Shown here: one piece after another, positions 1 through 8,237 of the stretch
Layout: every line of letters begins with the position of its first letter
How positions within the stretch are numbered: position 1 is the first letter of the stretch
Assembly (NCBI RefSeq): GCF_002844575.1
Contig: NZ_PIQO01000011.1
Coordinates: forward strand, 62,001 to 126,000
Reading direction: 5' to 3'
Length of the DNA stretch: 64,000 bases
DNA from: Heyndrickxia camelliae
GTDB lineage: Bacteria; Bacillota; Bacilli; Bacillales; Bacillaceae_C
Made by a program: the position numbers and the translations under genes
Notes under the pieces: model-generated
The model's database searches: none
Told to the model about the DNA's origin: nothing
Seen by the model: only the letters and a program-made list of their open reading frames with translations

Positions 1-158
1 AAAAAAGGTTCTGTCAAGCTTTCCGGTATAGCAGAAACAGCCTTATCCACCCATTTACCATAGAGATTCTGAAAATCATTTTCTTCATATGTTTGAAAGG
101 ATTGAATCCAATGCTCAATATCCTCCCAAACTTTTCGTTCATTGTTCGTCCAAGACAT
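1..158 (-). CDS. EcsC-family protein, N-terminal fragment (runs off the window)
   Basis: Only the first 52 codons are in the window. The ATG at 158 has a GAGGTG ribosome-binding site ten bases upstream; an in-frame ATG at 167 lies too close to that site. The readable N-terminus (MSWTNNERKVWEDIEHW, then YGKWVDKAVSAIPESL) has the charged/aromatic helix and the Y-x-K-W...IPE pattern that I associate with EcsC-family proteins, which often lie beside ackA in Bacillus. The function of that family is not well defined. The assignment rests on pattern memory of a short fragment, so it is moderate at best; the existence of a coding region here is better supported than its name. Confidence 0.55.
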   Translation of the reverse strand, partial: MSWTNNERKVWEDIEHWIQSFQTYEENDFQNLYGKWVDKAVSAIPESLTEPF

Positions 159-234
159 CCTTGCCATTCACCTCATCTTCAAGGAATATTTTTCTATTAT
201 AATAAGTATAACAAAAGAGAATCGTGCTGGGAAA

Positions 235-276
235 GAAAACAAAAAGGTACAACCTTAATAATTAGAAGGTTGTACC
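235..276 (-). terminator. Rho-independent terminator of ackA
   Basis: An 11-bp perfect inverted repeat (GGTACAACCTT at 246-256 with AAGGTTGTACC at 266-276) is followed on the minus strand by TTTTTGTTTT. It lies 11 bases after the ackA stop. Confidence 0.88.
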
Positions 277-286
277 CTTTTCATTT

Positions 287-1477
287 CTATATGGAGGCAA
301 TTCGCAATACATCTCTTGCTATCATTACTTCTTCATTTGTCGGAATTACCATTACTTTTACAGGAGAATGCGGATAACTAATGAATGATTCTTTTCCACG
401 TGTCTGATTTAATTTGGGATCCCAATATACTCCCATAAACTCTAGTCCGCGCAAAACTTTTTCTCTGACAAGGACACTATTTTCACCAATTCCAGCCGTG
501 AAAATAATCGCATCCACACCAGACATTTTCGCTGCATAAGTACCAATGTATTTATGAATTCGATTGGCGAAAATTTCCAGAGCTAAATCAGCACGCTCAT
601 TTCCTTCTGAAGCCTGTGATTCTATATCACGAAGGTCGCTCGAAAAACCGGAAATACCAAGTAATCCGGATTGCTTATTTAGGACATGCAGTACTTCATC
701 TACTGTTTTCCCTGTTTTCTCCATGATGAATGGAATAAGTGCTGGGTCGATATTTCCGGATCGTGTTCCCATTGCAACACCTGCTAAAGGAGTAAAGCCC
801 ATTGAAGTATCGATGGACTTTCCGCCTTCTATTGCGGCAATACTTGCCCCATTTCCAAGATGACAGGAGATTAATCTTAATTGCTCAATTGGTCGCCCTA
901 ACATTTCGGAAGCGCGTGTGGATACATACTTATGAGATGTTCCATGAAACCCATATTTCCGTATCCCATACTTTTTATAATATTCATACGGTAAGCTATA
1001 TAAAAATGAACTTTCCGGCATTGTTTGATGAAATGCTGTATCAAAGACTGCTACAGCCGGAACATTAGGTAATGCGTTTTGAAAAGCCTTGATACCAACA
1101 ATATTTGCAGGATTATGAAGAGGTGCTAATTCAGATAAATCCTCTAACTGTCTAGTAACCTCATCATTTATTAAAACAGAATCATAGAAAACTTCCCCTC
1201 CATGAACTACCCTATGCCCAACACCATTAATCTCGTTAAGGGATTTAATAATTCCGAGGGATGTCAGCTTTTCCAAGATTAATTTAACTGCTACTTCATG
1301 ATTTGGTATATCAAAAATTTCCGTTTGTTTTTCATCATTAACCGTTATAGTAAAAATGGAATCGTTCAAACCGATACGCTCAATAAGACCTTTTGTAATT
1401 ACTTTCTCCTCTGGCATTTCAAATAATTGAAACTTTAAGGAAGAACTTCCGGCATTTATTGCAATTATTTTTGACAT
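287..1477 (-). CDS. ackA: acetate kinase
   Basis: Cytosolic kinase that interconverts acetyl phosphate + ADP and acetate + ATP, the last step of the Pta-AckA overflow pathway. The 396-residue product has the usual family length. The first acetokinase signature ([10 protein letters not shown]) is at residues 7-16, and the second signature surrounds [11 protein letters not shown] near residue 175. The catalytic-region motifs SCHLGNG and FTAGIGENS are also present. It starts at an ATG preceded by an AGAAGGGA-type site and ends just before a strong terminator. It appears monocistronic in this orientation: ytxK upstream ends in its own hairpin. A candidate CcpA-binding cre lies upstream of the promoter in activation geometry, as for B. 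subtilis ackA. Confidence 0.98.
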   Translation of the reverse strand: MSKIIAINAGSSSLKFQLFEMPEEKVITKGLIERIGLNDSIFTITVNDEKQTEIFDIPNHEVAVKLILEKLTSLGIIKSLNEINGVGHRVVHGGEVFYDSVLINDEVTRQLEDLSELAPLHNPANIVGIKAFQNALPNVPAVAVFDTAFHQTMPESSFLYSLPYEYYKKYGIRKYGFHGTSHKYVSTRASEMLGRPIEQLRLISCHLGNGASIAAIEGGKSIDTSMGFTPLAGVAMGTRSGNIDPALIPFIMEKTGKTVDEVLHVLNKQSGLLGISGFSSDLRDIESQASEGNERADLALEIFANRIHKYIGTYAAKMSGVDAIIFTAGIGENSVLVREKVLRGLEFMGVYWDPKLNQTRGKESFISYPHSPVKVMVIPTNEEVMIARDVLRIASI

Positions 1478-1537
1478 TGATACCGTCCCTTCTTTGCTTA
1501 AGTCAACTTTTGTCCGATGTTTTTATCTATACGATTC

Positions 1538-1566
1538 ATTTAAACATGATAAAAATTGATTATCAA
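1538..1566 (-). promoter_or_regulatory. Probable sigma-A promoter of ackA
   Basis: On the minus strand, TTGATA (1561-1566) and TTAAAT (1538-1543) are separated by exactly 17 bases. The -10 box is weak (4/6), which fits a promoter that needs an activator. The start point would fall near 1531. Confidence 0.55.
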
Positions 1567-1580
1567 GCTAAAGCCTTAAT

Positions 1581-1594
1581 TGCAATCGGTTACA
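1581..1594 (-). promoter_or_regulatory. Candidate CcpA cre box upstream of ackA
   Basis: TGCAATCGGTTACA matches the cre consensus TGWNANCGNTNWCA at every defined position but one (C at position 3). Its centre lies about 56-57 bases upstream of the predicted start point, on one face of the helix from the promoter. That is the position from which CcpA activates ackA in B. subtilis. The promoter and start point are inferred. Confidence 0.6.
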
Positions 1595-1631
1595 CTTTTA
1601 AAAAATATATACAAATCTTCACAAAAAATAT

Positions 1632-1655
1632 AAACCGGTGTTAAATAACCGGTTT
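1632..1655 (-). terminator. Terminator of ytxK
   Basis: The inverted repeat AAACCGGT / ACCGGTTT overlaps the ytxK stop codon. On the minus strand it is followed by TATATTTTTTG. Confidence 0.7.
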
Positions 1656-2643
1656 AATTTTTATTTTCCGCAAACCACTTATCAATCTTTTGAAGTATAC
1701 TTCCCATGGATTGCTGATTGGAAAGTGTAGGCAATGATGCAAAAAGCACTTGTTTCGGAGCTTTTACATTTTCTGACTTTTTCTGTAAAATAAATATACT
1801 CTTTGCCGCCTGTTGATTTTTAAACATCGATAGCGGTAGCTGTAATATGCCTTGAATATGGACATGTTCTTGTAAATAGACATGAAGTTTAGGAGCTTCC
1901 GTCGATTCAAATAAATTATTTGGAATGAGAAAGAATAAATATCCACCCGGCTTAATATGATGGATGCTTTGCTCAATGAATAAATGATGGGCATAAGAAT
2001 GACCGTCTTCGGCTTTTAATTGATATTTTTGTGCCCCTTCATCATTCGGATAATAACCAACTGGCAAATCACAAACAACAGCATCTACAGGGTCTATAAA
2101 CAAAGGTTGCAACGAATCCTGATGAAAAAATTGAATAGGTTGTCTTTGTAAATTTGCTCCAATATAGGCAAGCTTGATTAGGAGGTCATCTACATCTACC
2201 CCGATAGAGTGAATTTCTTTTGAGGTCAAGTGATTTAATATGGTAGTTAGCAGATTCCCCGTTCCGACTGCAGGATCAAACAATGAAAGGGATTTAGAGT
2301 TTTCATAAAACTTATTGACTAAGTAACCTAGAAAAAGCCCAATAGAATCAGGTGTCATTTGATGGTTTGGTTGGACACTGTCCTTCATCCCTTTTAAGAT
2401 TGCCAATTGATAGCCTTTACGAATTTGTTCATTAGTGAACTGATTCAATGCGATTTCACTATATATTTTTTTGAGTCTTTTTGTGGTAAGCTCACTCAGT
2501 TCCTCTTGGAGAATATCTTCATGAAAAAGATTTTCCCCTGTTTCTGCCAAAGCCTCTAAATAAGAGCAAGAAAGTTCGGCTTGCAAAATCTCTGCTGTTT
2601 CATTTAAAACATTAAAAATTATTTCTATACCTTCTAACTTCAT
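1654..2643 (-). CDS. ytxK: YtxK-type class I SAM-dependent methyltransferase-like protein
   Basis: A 329-residue relative of the N6-adenine methyltransferase (HsdM-like) fold. An N-terminal helical part (about 1-90) is followed by the Rossmann domain. The SAM-binding motif I is FDPAVGTGN (122-130), and the motif IV position reads DLPVGYYP (192-199), where true adenine methyltransferases have (N/D)PP(Y/F). Loss of the second proline suggests an altered or non-DNA substrate; the substrate is not known to me. A TAGGAGG site sits ten bases before the ATG. It lies immediately downstream of tpx with a 57-base gap containing a hairpin, the arrangement seen in B. subtilis, so co-transcription is likely. 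Confidence 0.88.
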   Translation of the reverse strand: MKLEGIEIIFNVLNETAEILQAELSCSYLEALAETGENLFHEDILQEELSELTTKRLKKIYSEIALNQFTNEQIRKGYQLAILKGMKDSVQPNHQMTPDSIGLFLGYLVNKFYENSKSLSLFDPAVGTGNLLTTILNHLTSKEIHSIGVDVDDLLIKLAYIGANLQRQPIQFFHQDSLQPLFIDPVDAVVCDLPVGYYPNDEGAQKYQLKAEDGHSYAHHLFIEQSIHHIKPGGYLFFLIPNNLFESTEAPKLHVYLQEHVHIQGILQLPLSMFKNQQAAKSIFILQKKSENVKAPKQVLFASLPTLSNQQSMGSILQKIDKWFAENKN

Positions 2644-2670
2644 TAAAAATTATCCTCCTACAATAGTAGA

Positions 2671-2689
2671 CCCCGATTTAAAATCGGGG
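2671..2689 (-). terminator. Hairpin between tpx and ytxK (partial terminator or processing site)
   Basis: A perfect nine-base-pair stem (CCCCGATTT / AAATCGGGG) with a one-base loop. No U-tract follows on the minus strand, so it may protect the tpx 3' end or attenuate rather than fully terminate. Confidence 0.45.
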
Positions 2690-2700
2690 TTAAAATAACC

Positions 2701-3201
2701 TTATTTGGCTTGTTTTGCAGCTTCTAATGCTTTATCGTAATCAGGATGATTTGTTCCCTCACTTACGTATTCTACATATGTAACCGTATCATTGCTATCC
2801 ACTACGAAAACGGATCTTGCTAATAATCTTAATTCCTTCATAACAACTCCATACGCTTCACCAAATGATAGATCACGGTGATCGGATAATGTAACAACAT
2901 TATCAAGACCGCTAGCTGCACACCAACGAGCTTGTGCAAATGGCAAATCAACAGAAATCGTTAAAACTTTTACATTATCTAATTTTGATGCTTCCTCGTT
3001 AAAACGGCGTGTTTGTGCATCGCAAACACCTGTATCAATAGATGGAACAACACTAATGATACGAACAGAGCCCTTCGTATCGTCAAGTGTTACCTCTGAT
3101 AAATCATTTGCTAATACAGTAAAATTAGGCGCTTTATCGCCAACTTTCACCTCGTTACTGGGTAAAGTCATTTTGGTTCCTTTAAAAGTTACAGATGCCA
3201 T
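2701..3201 (-). CDS. tpx: thiol peroxidase, atypical 2-Cys peroxiredoxin
   Basis: Reduces H2O2 and alkyl hydroperoxides using thioredoxin. The 166-residue protein is the typical length. The peroxidatic cysteine is Cys60 in [12 protein letters not shown], with the family's Pro/Thr environment. The resolving cysteine is Cys94 in ARWCAASGL, the spacing expected for Tpx. Start ATG with a perfect AAGGAGG site. It is first in a probable tpx-ytxK unit. Assignment is secure. Confidence 0.97.
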   Translation of the reverse strand: MASVTFKGTKMTLPSNEVKVGDKAPNFTVLANDLSEVTLDDTKGSVRIISVVPSIDTGVCDAQTRRFNEEASKLDNVKVLTISVDLPFAQARWCAASGLDNVVTLSDHRDLSFGEAYGVVMKELRLLARSVFVVDSNDTVTYVEYVSEGTNHPDYDKALEAAKQAK

Positions 3202-3278
3202 TTCTTCAATTCCTCCTTAAGAAAAAAATTTCAATTCCTATCCTTATCATACTGAAGAATTTATTATTTTTCCAATTA

Positions 3279-3302
3279 AAAACCTCGCCAGGTAATGGCG
3301 AG
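3279..3302 (-). terminator. Terminator of the ytfI-ytfJ unit
   Basis: CTCGCCA (3284-3290) pairs with TGGCGAG (3296-3302); TTTTTAATT follows on the minus strand. It is about 90 bases past the ytfJ stop. Confidence 0.75.
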
Positions 3303-3394
3303 AGTTAATATAAAGGGCAGACTATTTGCTTTATAACGAATTAATAGTGTTTATCCTGTTTTGATCATAAACATAGAATTAGAAAAGTAGTACC

Positions 3395-3886
3395 TTAAAA
3401 ATCAAAATCTTGTTTCGGTTGGGTAGGCTGGTGTGTCTTCCAACCATTTGAGTTTTGGTTATTTTGATTGTTTTGATTATTCTTTTTCATCATGGATTGA
3501 ATTTTATCCACAACGCCTGGAGCAACATCTAATATTTTCTCAAGAAGATGTGTACTTTCATCAAGATGCAACATTTTAACACCAGTCGAATTCACTATCA
3601 GAAAAGCAATCGGTGTAATTGAAACACCTCCACCGCTTCCTCCTCCAAATGGAAGACCCGAGGATCCACCTTGTTGTCCCTGATTATTCTCACCAGAATT
3701 AGGTTTGCCATTAGTATTAAATTGACTGCCACCAGCAGCAAACCCAAATCCAACCTTGGAAACTGTTAAGATAACACTTCCATCTGGTGTTTCAACAGGG
3801 TCACCAATAATAGTATTAACATCTATCATTTCCTTTAAATTTTCCATAGCGGCTGTCATTAAGCCTTCAATTGGATGGCCACTCAT
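3395..3886 (-). CDS. ytfJ: GerW/YtfJ-family sporulation protein
   Basis: A 163-residue YtfJ (GerW-family) protein. In B. subtilis this is a forespore protein needed for normal germination. The conserved core is the region around GDPVETPDGSVILTVSKV (residues 29-46) and the later segment GVSITPIAFLIV. Between them lies a Gly/Gln/Asn-rich linker, and the C-terminus is a run of N-N-Q repeats, which is variable in the family. The AAGGAGGAG site before the ATG is near perfect. It follows ytfI by 16 bases, so the two are probably co-transcribed. Confidence 0.9.
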   Translation of the reverse strand: MSGHPIEGLMTAAMENLKEMIDVNTIIGDPVETPDGSVILTVSKVGFGFAAGGSQFNTNGKPNSGENNQGQQGGSSGLPFGGGSGGGVSITPIAFLIVNSTGVKMLHLDESTHLLEKILDVAPGVVDKIQSMMKKNNQNNQNNQNSNGWKTHQPTQPKQDFDF

Positions 3887-3902
3887 TTTGACTCCTCCTT
3901 AT

Positions 3903-4583
3903 TTATGATATGGAATGATTATTTTCATCTTCAGAGACCATAGATAAAGGCTTTGTATTAAATGATCCTTTACCGCCTCTCCAATACTTCAATATTTTTA
4001 TTCCTGCTAAAATAGCATTCCCGATTCGAATTTTAAACATACATTTTATCTTTGTTTGGGAGAGGGGAATTTGAAAAGATGGATAAATGGAGATTTCAGG
4101 ATACACCAAAAGTTTCATATATTTACTGAGCAACCCCACTATTCCTCCTTTTAATGCCCATGCTGTTCCCGTTAAAATACCGGTTAAAGCAGCATCCTTC
4201 ACACCTATAACCGAATGCCATTCAAACTGTTTGATCTTTATCGTTTTTAAAAACTTACGAATAACCGTACTTAAATCGAAGACATGGTGTAAAAGTTCAT
4301 TATAATCAGAGATTCGGTTGCTCACTTCATAAGGTGTTATTTTATTTGTCTCGTGCTCTCCATTTTCATTCTTCAACTTATAAATAAGATTAGGTTCATC
4401 TTTATCGACTTTCACAACAGGTACCTCAAAAGTATGTTGAATGAATTTCCAAGCCTTGATTTTTATTCTAAAATGATCATCATCTTGTTGATGAGAGTAA
4501 TCTAGTACAATGGTGACAGTCGTAAACCAAATAATAAAAAATAAAAGAATAAGAATTCCGATTATAATTACGGTTACGATCAT
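3903..4583 (-). CDS. ytfI: YtfI-type DUF2953 membrane-anchored protein
   Basis: A 226-residue protein with a single N-terminal membrane segment (about residues 2-24, very Ile/Val/Leu-rich) and a soluble domain of the DUF2953 type (LLHHVFDLSTVIRKFLKTIK and the GTAWALKGGIVGLL helix). The function is unknown. I place the start at the ATG at 4583 because AAAGG lies 12 bases upstream; the longer reading from a TTG at 4595 would start on top of that site. In B. subtilis and here it sits just upstream of ytfJ, which hints at a sporulation-linked role (inference). Confidence 0.8.
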   Translation of the reverse strand: MIVTVIIIGILILLFFIIWFTTVTIVLDYSHQQDDDHFRIKIKAWKFIQHTFEVPVVKVDKDEPNLIYKLKNENGEHETNKITPYEVSNRISDYNELLHHVFDLSTVIRKFLKTIKIKQFEWHSVIGVKDAALTGILTGTAWALKGGIVGLLSKYMKLLVYPEISIYPSFQIPLSQTKIKCMFKIRIGNAILAGIKILKYWRGGKGSFNTKPLSMVSEDENNHSIS

Positions 4584-4627
4584 CAGGGCACACAACCTTT
4601 CAGGCTACCATTTTCTCCAAAATACAA

Positions 4628-4655
4628 AAAAATAAACCTGCTCTTATAGAGCAGG
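4628..4655 (-). terminator. Terminator of yteJ
   Basis: CCTGCTCT (4637-4644) pairs with AGAGCAGG (4648-4655), overlapping the yteJ stop. TTTATTTTTTTG follows on the minus strand. Confidence 0.88.
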
Positions 4656-5177
4656 CTTCAATGATTGCCTTCTTAAATCCTCCCTAACTACCGTTGTATC
4701 TGCAAAAATATCATGTAATCCCTGTTTGTTTGGAGTAAACGCCACAATAATATATAGTATCCAGATAGTTGTAGATAAGTAACGTCCAATTAATTCTCGG
4801 AACAATATGGTACTCCATGATCGGGTAGAGTCTTTTATCGAAATCACTTTTAATCCAAAAATCATCTTTCCGATCGTTTGCCCAGTATATTTTGTCATTA
4901 AGACAAAATAAACATAAAAAACCATAGCAGTTGCGACCGAAAATGGCGAAAACATCCCTGTATTATCTATGGAAATATCAAGAAGACGGAATATTGTTTT
5001 CACAAGCAGACGATCAATGCTACCAATTACAATAAGGTCCACTAAATATGCCCAAAATCTCATCCAAAAACCGGCAAGATAATAATTATTCTTCCTGACC
5101 TGAGAATTATGCACCCTTCCGTTATCTAATTCACTATATTCTTGCATAGGTTGACCTTCATTGGTTACTTTAGTCAT
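4644..5177 (-). CDS. yteJ: RDD-family membrane protein YteJ
   Basis: A 177-residue membrane protein of the RDD family. After a hydrophilic N-terminus come three or four hydrophobic segments. The family hallmark is the first helix AGFWMRFWAYLVDLIVIGSI with Arg and Asp, followed later by TGQTIGKMIFGLKV. Its molecular role is unknown. It is 16 bases downstream of sppA, as in B. subtilis, where YteJ (SppI) is reported to interact with and inhibit SppA; transfer of that role here is by synteny. AAAGGGGGG ribosome-binding site. Confidence 0.88.
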   Translation of the reverse strand: MTKVTNEGQPMQEYSELDNGRVHNSQVRKNNYYLAGFWMRFWAYLVDLIVIGSIDRLLVKTIFRLLDISIDNTGMFSPFSVATAMVFYVYFVLMTKYTGQTIGKMIFGLKVISIKDSTRSWSTILFRELIGRYLSTTIWILYIIVAFTPNKQGLHDIFADTTVVREDLRRQSLKPAL

Positions 5178-5193
5178 TTTCTGCCCCCCTTTA

Positions 5194-6204
5194 TTATTTT
5201 GAATATAAATACATTAGTCTTGGTGCATTTGGTTGGGCAAGAACATGCAACAAACCGGACATTTCTGCTTCTTTCCCCATCATTTTTTGTGCTGTCATGG
5301 ATAATAGTGAGCCTATTCCAAAATCAGTACTATACTGAACTACTTGTGCACCTTTTAACTGATAATCCTGTTTCATATGATTAATAACATCATCCAAATA
5401 ACCAAAATCATCTATTAAATTTAATTTTTTCGCTTGTCTCCCATCATAAACTCGTCCATCTGCTAATTCACGAACGCGCTTTTCAGATAGTTTTCTTCCT
5501 TCTGAAATGACTTTGACAAAACCATCATAAGAATCATTTACCATGTTTTGCAGGATTTTTTTCTCGTCGTTTGTCATCGGCCGCGATGGACTCATAATAT
5601 CCTTATATGTGCCGCTTTTTATAGTCATAAAATTAATTCCATATTTTTTCGCAAGCTCACCATAATTTATACCTTCCATAATCACCCCTAGCGACCCTGT
5701 AAGTGTTTCAGGACTTGCAAATATTTTATTGGCCGGAGTCGATATGTAATAACCGCCTGACGCTGCTGTAGCCCCCATCGAAACATAGATAGGTTTTTTT
5801 GTATCTTTTTGAATCTCGACGATTTTATCATGAATTTCTGCCGATTCAACAACGCCTCCCCCTGGTGAGTTGACCCGAATGATAATACCTTTTACATTAT
5901 TATCTTCTTTTGCATAGTTTAATTGATCCATAAAGTCTTTAAAATTGAAACTTCCATTGCTTAATAAAGAACCAGCACTTCCTGTATCCTGTATCACTCC
6001 ATCCACATTCAATACAGCGATTTTTTTGGTGCTTTTCCCCTGCTTCATAATATCCTCCGTGAAATTCTGGTCCGGAGTAGCAAAAGCCTTGTCAAAAAGA
6101 CTTGAAAAATCCGTTGTCACAGCAGAAACGGCAAAATTAACAATAATAGAAACCACAAATAAAGCCGCTGCAATACCAAGTGCAGCCCATCTTTTTTTAC
6201 TCAT
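5194..6204 (-). CDS. sppA: signal peptide peptidase SppA
   Basis: Membrane-anchored serine protease that degrades leftover signal peptides and is linked to antibiotic-peptide resistance in B. subtilis. The 336-residue protein has one N-terminal membrane segment (about 8-29). The catalytic Ser149 is in ATAASGGYYIS and the general base Lys201 in SGTYKDIMSP, which matches the Ser147/Lys199 dyad of B. subtilis SppA with an offset of two. The oligomer-forming region VNSPGGGVVES (111-121) is intact. It is followed by yteJ in one unit. Confidence 0.96.
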   Translation of the reverse strand: MSKKRWAALGIAAALFVVSIIVNFAVSAVTTDFSSLFDKAFATPDQNFTEDIMKQGKSTKKIAVLNVDGVIQDTGSAGSLLSNGSFNFKDFMDQLNYAKEDNNVKGIIIRVNSPGGGVVESAEIHDKIVEIQKDTKKPIYVSMGATAASGGYYISTPANKIFASPETLTGSLGVIMEGINYGELAKKYGINFMTIKSGTYKDIMSPSRPMTNDEKKILQNMVNDSYDGFVKVISEGRKLSEKRVRELADGRVYDGRQAKKLNLIDDFGYLDDVINHMKQDYQLKGAQVVQYSTDFGIGSLLSMTAQKMMGKEAEMSGLLHVLAQPNAPRLMYLYSK

Positions 6205-6316
6205 TGTTCATCCTCCTTGTAAACTACTATTCATTCTATGATGAAAAGATTTTTTAATATACTAAAATTTGTTACACTTAGGTAAAAGACTTTACCAGCG
6301 AAATGAGGTATTAATA

Positions 6317-7111
6317 ATGACAGAACGCAATCATATTTATTTTTTTCATAACGAACCGTCCGATGCAAAAATAACCGCTTTACTTCAATTAGCAGAAAAG
6401 TATCATTTTCAAATGGTGCCTGATCCAAAGGATGCCAATATCATTATTAGTATTGGAGGAGATGGAACTTTTCTGCAAGCAGTTAGAAAAACAAATTTCC
6501 GTCAGGATTGTCTGTATGCCGGAATTACCGTTCAAAATGAACTTGGCCTATATTGTGACTTCTATCTTAATCATGTTTCCAGTATCATAGACGCAATTAC
6601 ACAGGAAAAAATCGAAGTCCGCCGTTATCCTGTTCTTAAAGCAAGTATTGATGGTCAAGGATCCTTTTATTGTTTAAACGAGTTCAGCATCCGTTCTGGG
6701 ATTATTAAAACATTTGAAATGGATGTTTTTATTGATGACATTCATTTTGAAACGTTCCGTGGTGATGGAATGCTAATTGCAACACCAACTGGCAGTACTG
6801 CCTACAACAAGTCGGTTGGAGGAGCAGTTGTAGATCCATTGTTACCTTGTCTTCAAGTGAGTGAAATTGCCTCTTTAAATAATTTCAAATACCGAACTCT
6901 TGGTTCTTCCTTTATACTTGATGGCAGTCGGAAATTAACTTTAAAAGTCGCCGGAAAAGGGAACGAATACCCCTTAATGGGAATGGACAACGAAGCTTTG
7001 AGTATACGCCATGTTGATAGAGTCGAAGTTACACTTAGCGACAAAATGATTAAAACAGTTAAGCTAAAAGACAACTCCTTCTGGGAAAAGGTTAAAAGAA
7101 CTTTCTTGTAA
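6317..7111 (+). CDS. ppnKB: NAD kinase (second Bacillus-type paralogue)
   Basis: Phosphorylates NAD+ to NADP+ using ATP or polyphosphate. The 264-residue product carries the diagnostic GGDGT motif (SIGGDGTFLQA) near residue 42 and the second signature TPTGSTAYNKSVGGA near residue 158. I start at the ATG at 6317, with GAGGT eight bases upstream, instead of an upstream in-frame codon at 6269. It is transcribed divergently from sppA, as in B. subtilis where this gene is called ytdI/nadF2/ppnKB. Confidence 0.94.
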   Translation: MTERNHIYFFHNEPSDAKITALLQLAEKYHFQMVPDPKDANIIISIGGDGTFLQAVRKTNFRQDCLYAGITVQNELGLYCDFYLNHVSSIIDAITQEKIEVRRYPVLKASIDGQGSFYCLNEFSIRSGIIKTFEMDVFIDDIHFETFRGDGMLIATPTGSTAYNKSVGGAVVDPLLPCLQVSEIASLNNFKYRTLGSSFILDGSRKLTLKVAGKGNEYPLMGMDNEALSIRHVDRVEVTLSDKMIKTVKLKDNSFWEKVKRTFL

Positions 7112-7120
7112 ATTATGTAT

Positions 7121-7152
7121 AAAAAGCAATCGGTGCATTCCGATTGCTTTTT
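7121..7152 (+). terminator. Terminator of the NAD kinase gene (bidirectional)
   Basis: A 13-bp perfect inverted repeat (AAAAAGCAATCGG / CCGATTGCTTTTT) with a six-base loop; A and T tracts flank both arms, so it can also stop transcription from rarD. Confidence 0.92.
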
Positions 7153-7204
7153 ATACGAAATAAATGGGCAAAGGTTTCATTTAATGATCATTAAATCATT
7201 ATAT

Positions 7205-8122
7205 TTATGCACTAAGACTATTAGTCTTTTTCCATTTACTGCTTTTATATACATTTGTAACTGATAAGATAATAATTGCGGACCAAATACAAATAAATGC
7301 CCACATATGCGCCTTCGTAAACTGTTCGCTGTAAAAAAACACTCCTAAGATGAGCATAATGGTCGGAGCAATGTACTGTAGGAAACCTAGCAAATACATT
7401 GGAATTGCCTGGGCACCCTTTGCAAAAAACAACAATGGAGTAGCAGTCACAACCCCGCCGCCTATTAATAACAGATCTGTTTCAGCCGAACCTGTAAAAA
7501 ACGTTAAGTTCCCCTTTACAGAAAGATAAATTAGAAACATAAGTGCAAACGGTGTTACGGTCATCGTTTCTAAAGTTAACCCAATAGAAGAATCCACCTT
7601 AATAACCTTCTTAACAAGTCCATATAAACCAAAAGTTAATGCCAAACCAAAAGCAATCCACGGAAAATGTCCATACGATAATGTAAGAATAAGTACACCA
7701 AGCGCCGCCAGTAAAAAGGTAATAATTTGTATAATGCTTAGTTTTTCTTTTAATACAAACACACCTAATAAGATGCTAATTAAAGGATTAATATAGTAAC
7801 CCAGACTTGCTTCAACAATGTGATCCGCATTTACTGCCCAAATATAAATAAACCAGTTCAAGGTAATAAAGATAGAGGCCACAATCAAAGATAGGACTAT
7901 TTTCCGATTGGATTTTATATTTTTTAATGTATCAACGAATTTTTTCCATTTTTTTGTTATCACTAATAGAATGATCATAAAAATAAAAGACCATAAGATT
8001 CGGTTTGCTAATATTTCATCTGCTGAAACATGCTGCAACCATTTCCAATAAATCGGTAATACTCCCCAAAAAATATAAGAAAATGCAGCATACATGATTC
8101 CCTTTTTTTCATCCTGTTCCAT
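7205..8122 (-). CDS. rarD: EamA/RarD-family permease
   Basis: A ten-helix drug/metabolite transporter of the RarD subfamily, 305 residues. The start (KKGIMYAAFSYIFWGVLPIY, residues 6-25) and the LANRILWSF segment are typical of RarD. The substrate is unknown. AGAGGAAAA precedes the ATG. This gene is not at this position in B. subtilis, so it is a lineage-specific insertion between the NAD kinase gene and the acyl-CoA synthetase; composition is like its neighbours. Confidence 0.9.
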   Translation of the reverse strand: MEQDEKKGIMYAAFSYIFWGVLPIYWKWLQHVSADEILANRILWSFIFMIILLVITKKWKKFVDTLKNIKSNRKIVLSLIVASIFITLNWFIYIWAVNADHIVEASLGYYINPLISILLGVFVLKEKLSIIQIITFLLAALGVLILTLSYGHFPWIAFGLALTFGLYGLVKKVIKVDSSIGLTLETMTVTPFALMFLIYLSVKGNLTFFTGSAETDLLLIGGGVVTATPLLFFAKGAQAIPMYLLGFLQYIAPTIMLILGVFFYSEQFTKAHMWAFICIWSAIIILSVTNVYKSSKWKKTNSLSA

Positions 8123-8183
8123 TTTTCCTCTCCTCTTTTCTCAGTTCGATGTCGTTGATGTACTAGCTCAACTTAAATATTAT

Positions 8184-8218
8184 AATAAAAGAAAGGCAGA
8201 CAGTGTATACCGTCCACC
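8184..8218 (-). terminator. Terminator of the acyl-CoA synthetase gene
   Basis: GGCAGACAG (8195-8203) and CCGTCCACC (8210-8218) form a nine-pair stem with G-U pairs; TTTCTTTTA follows on the minus strand. Confidence 0.7.
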
Positions 8219-8237
8219 TTTTTTTGGGCAATAAACA

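Noticed and set aside
287-1477. Plus-strand frames within ackA (for example 564-863)
   Set aside because: They are antisense shadows of a highly conserved gene and have no ribosome-binding sites.
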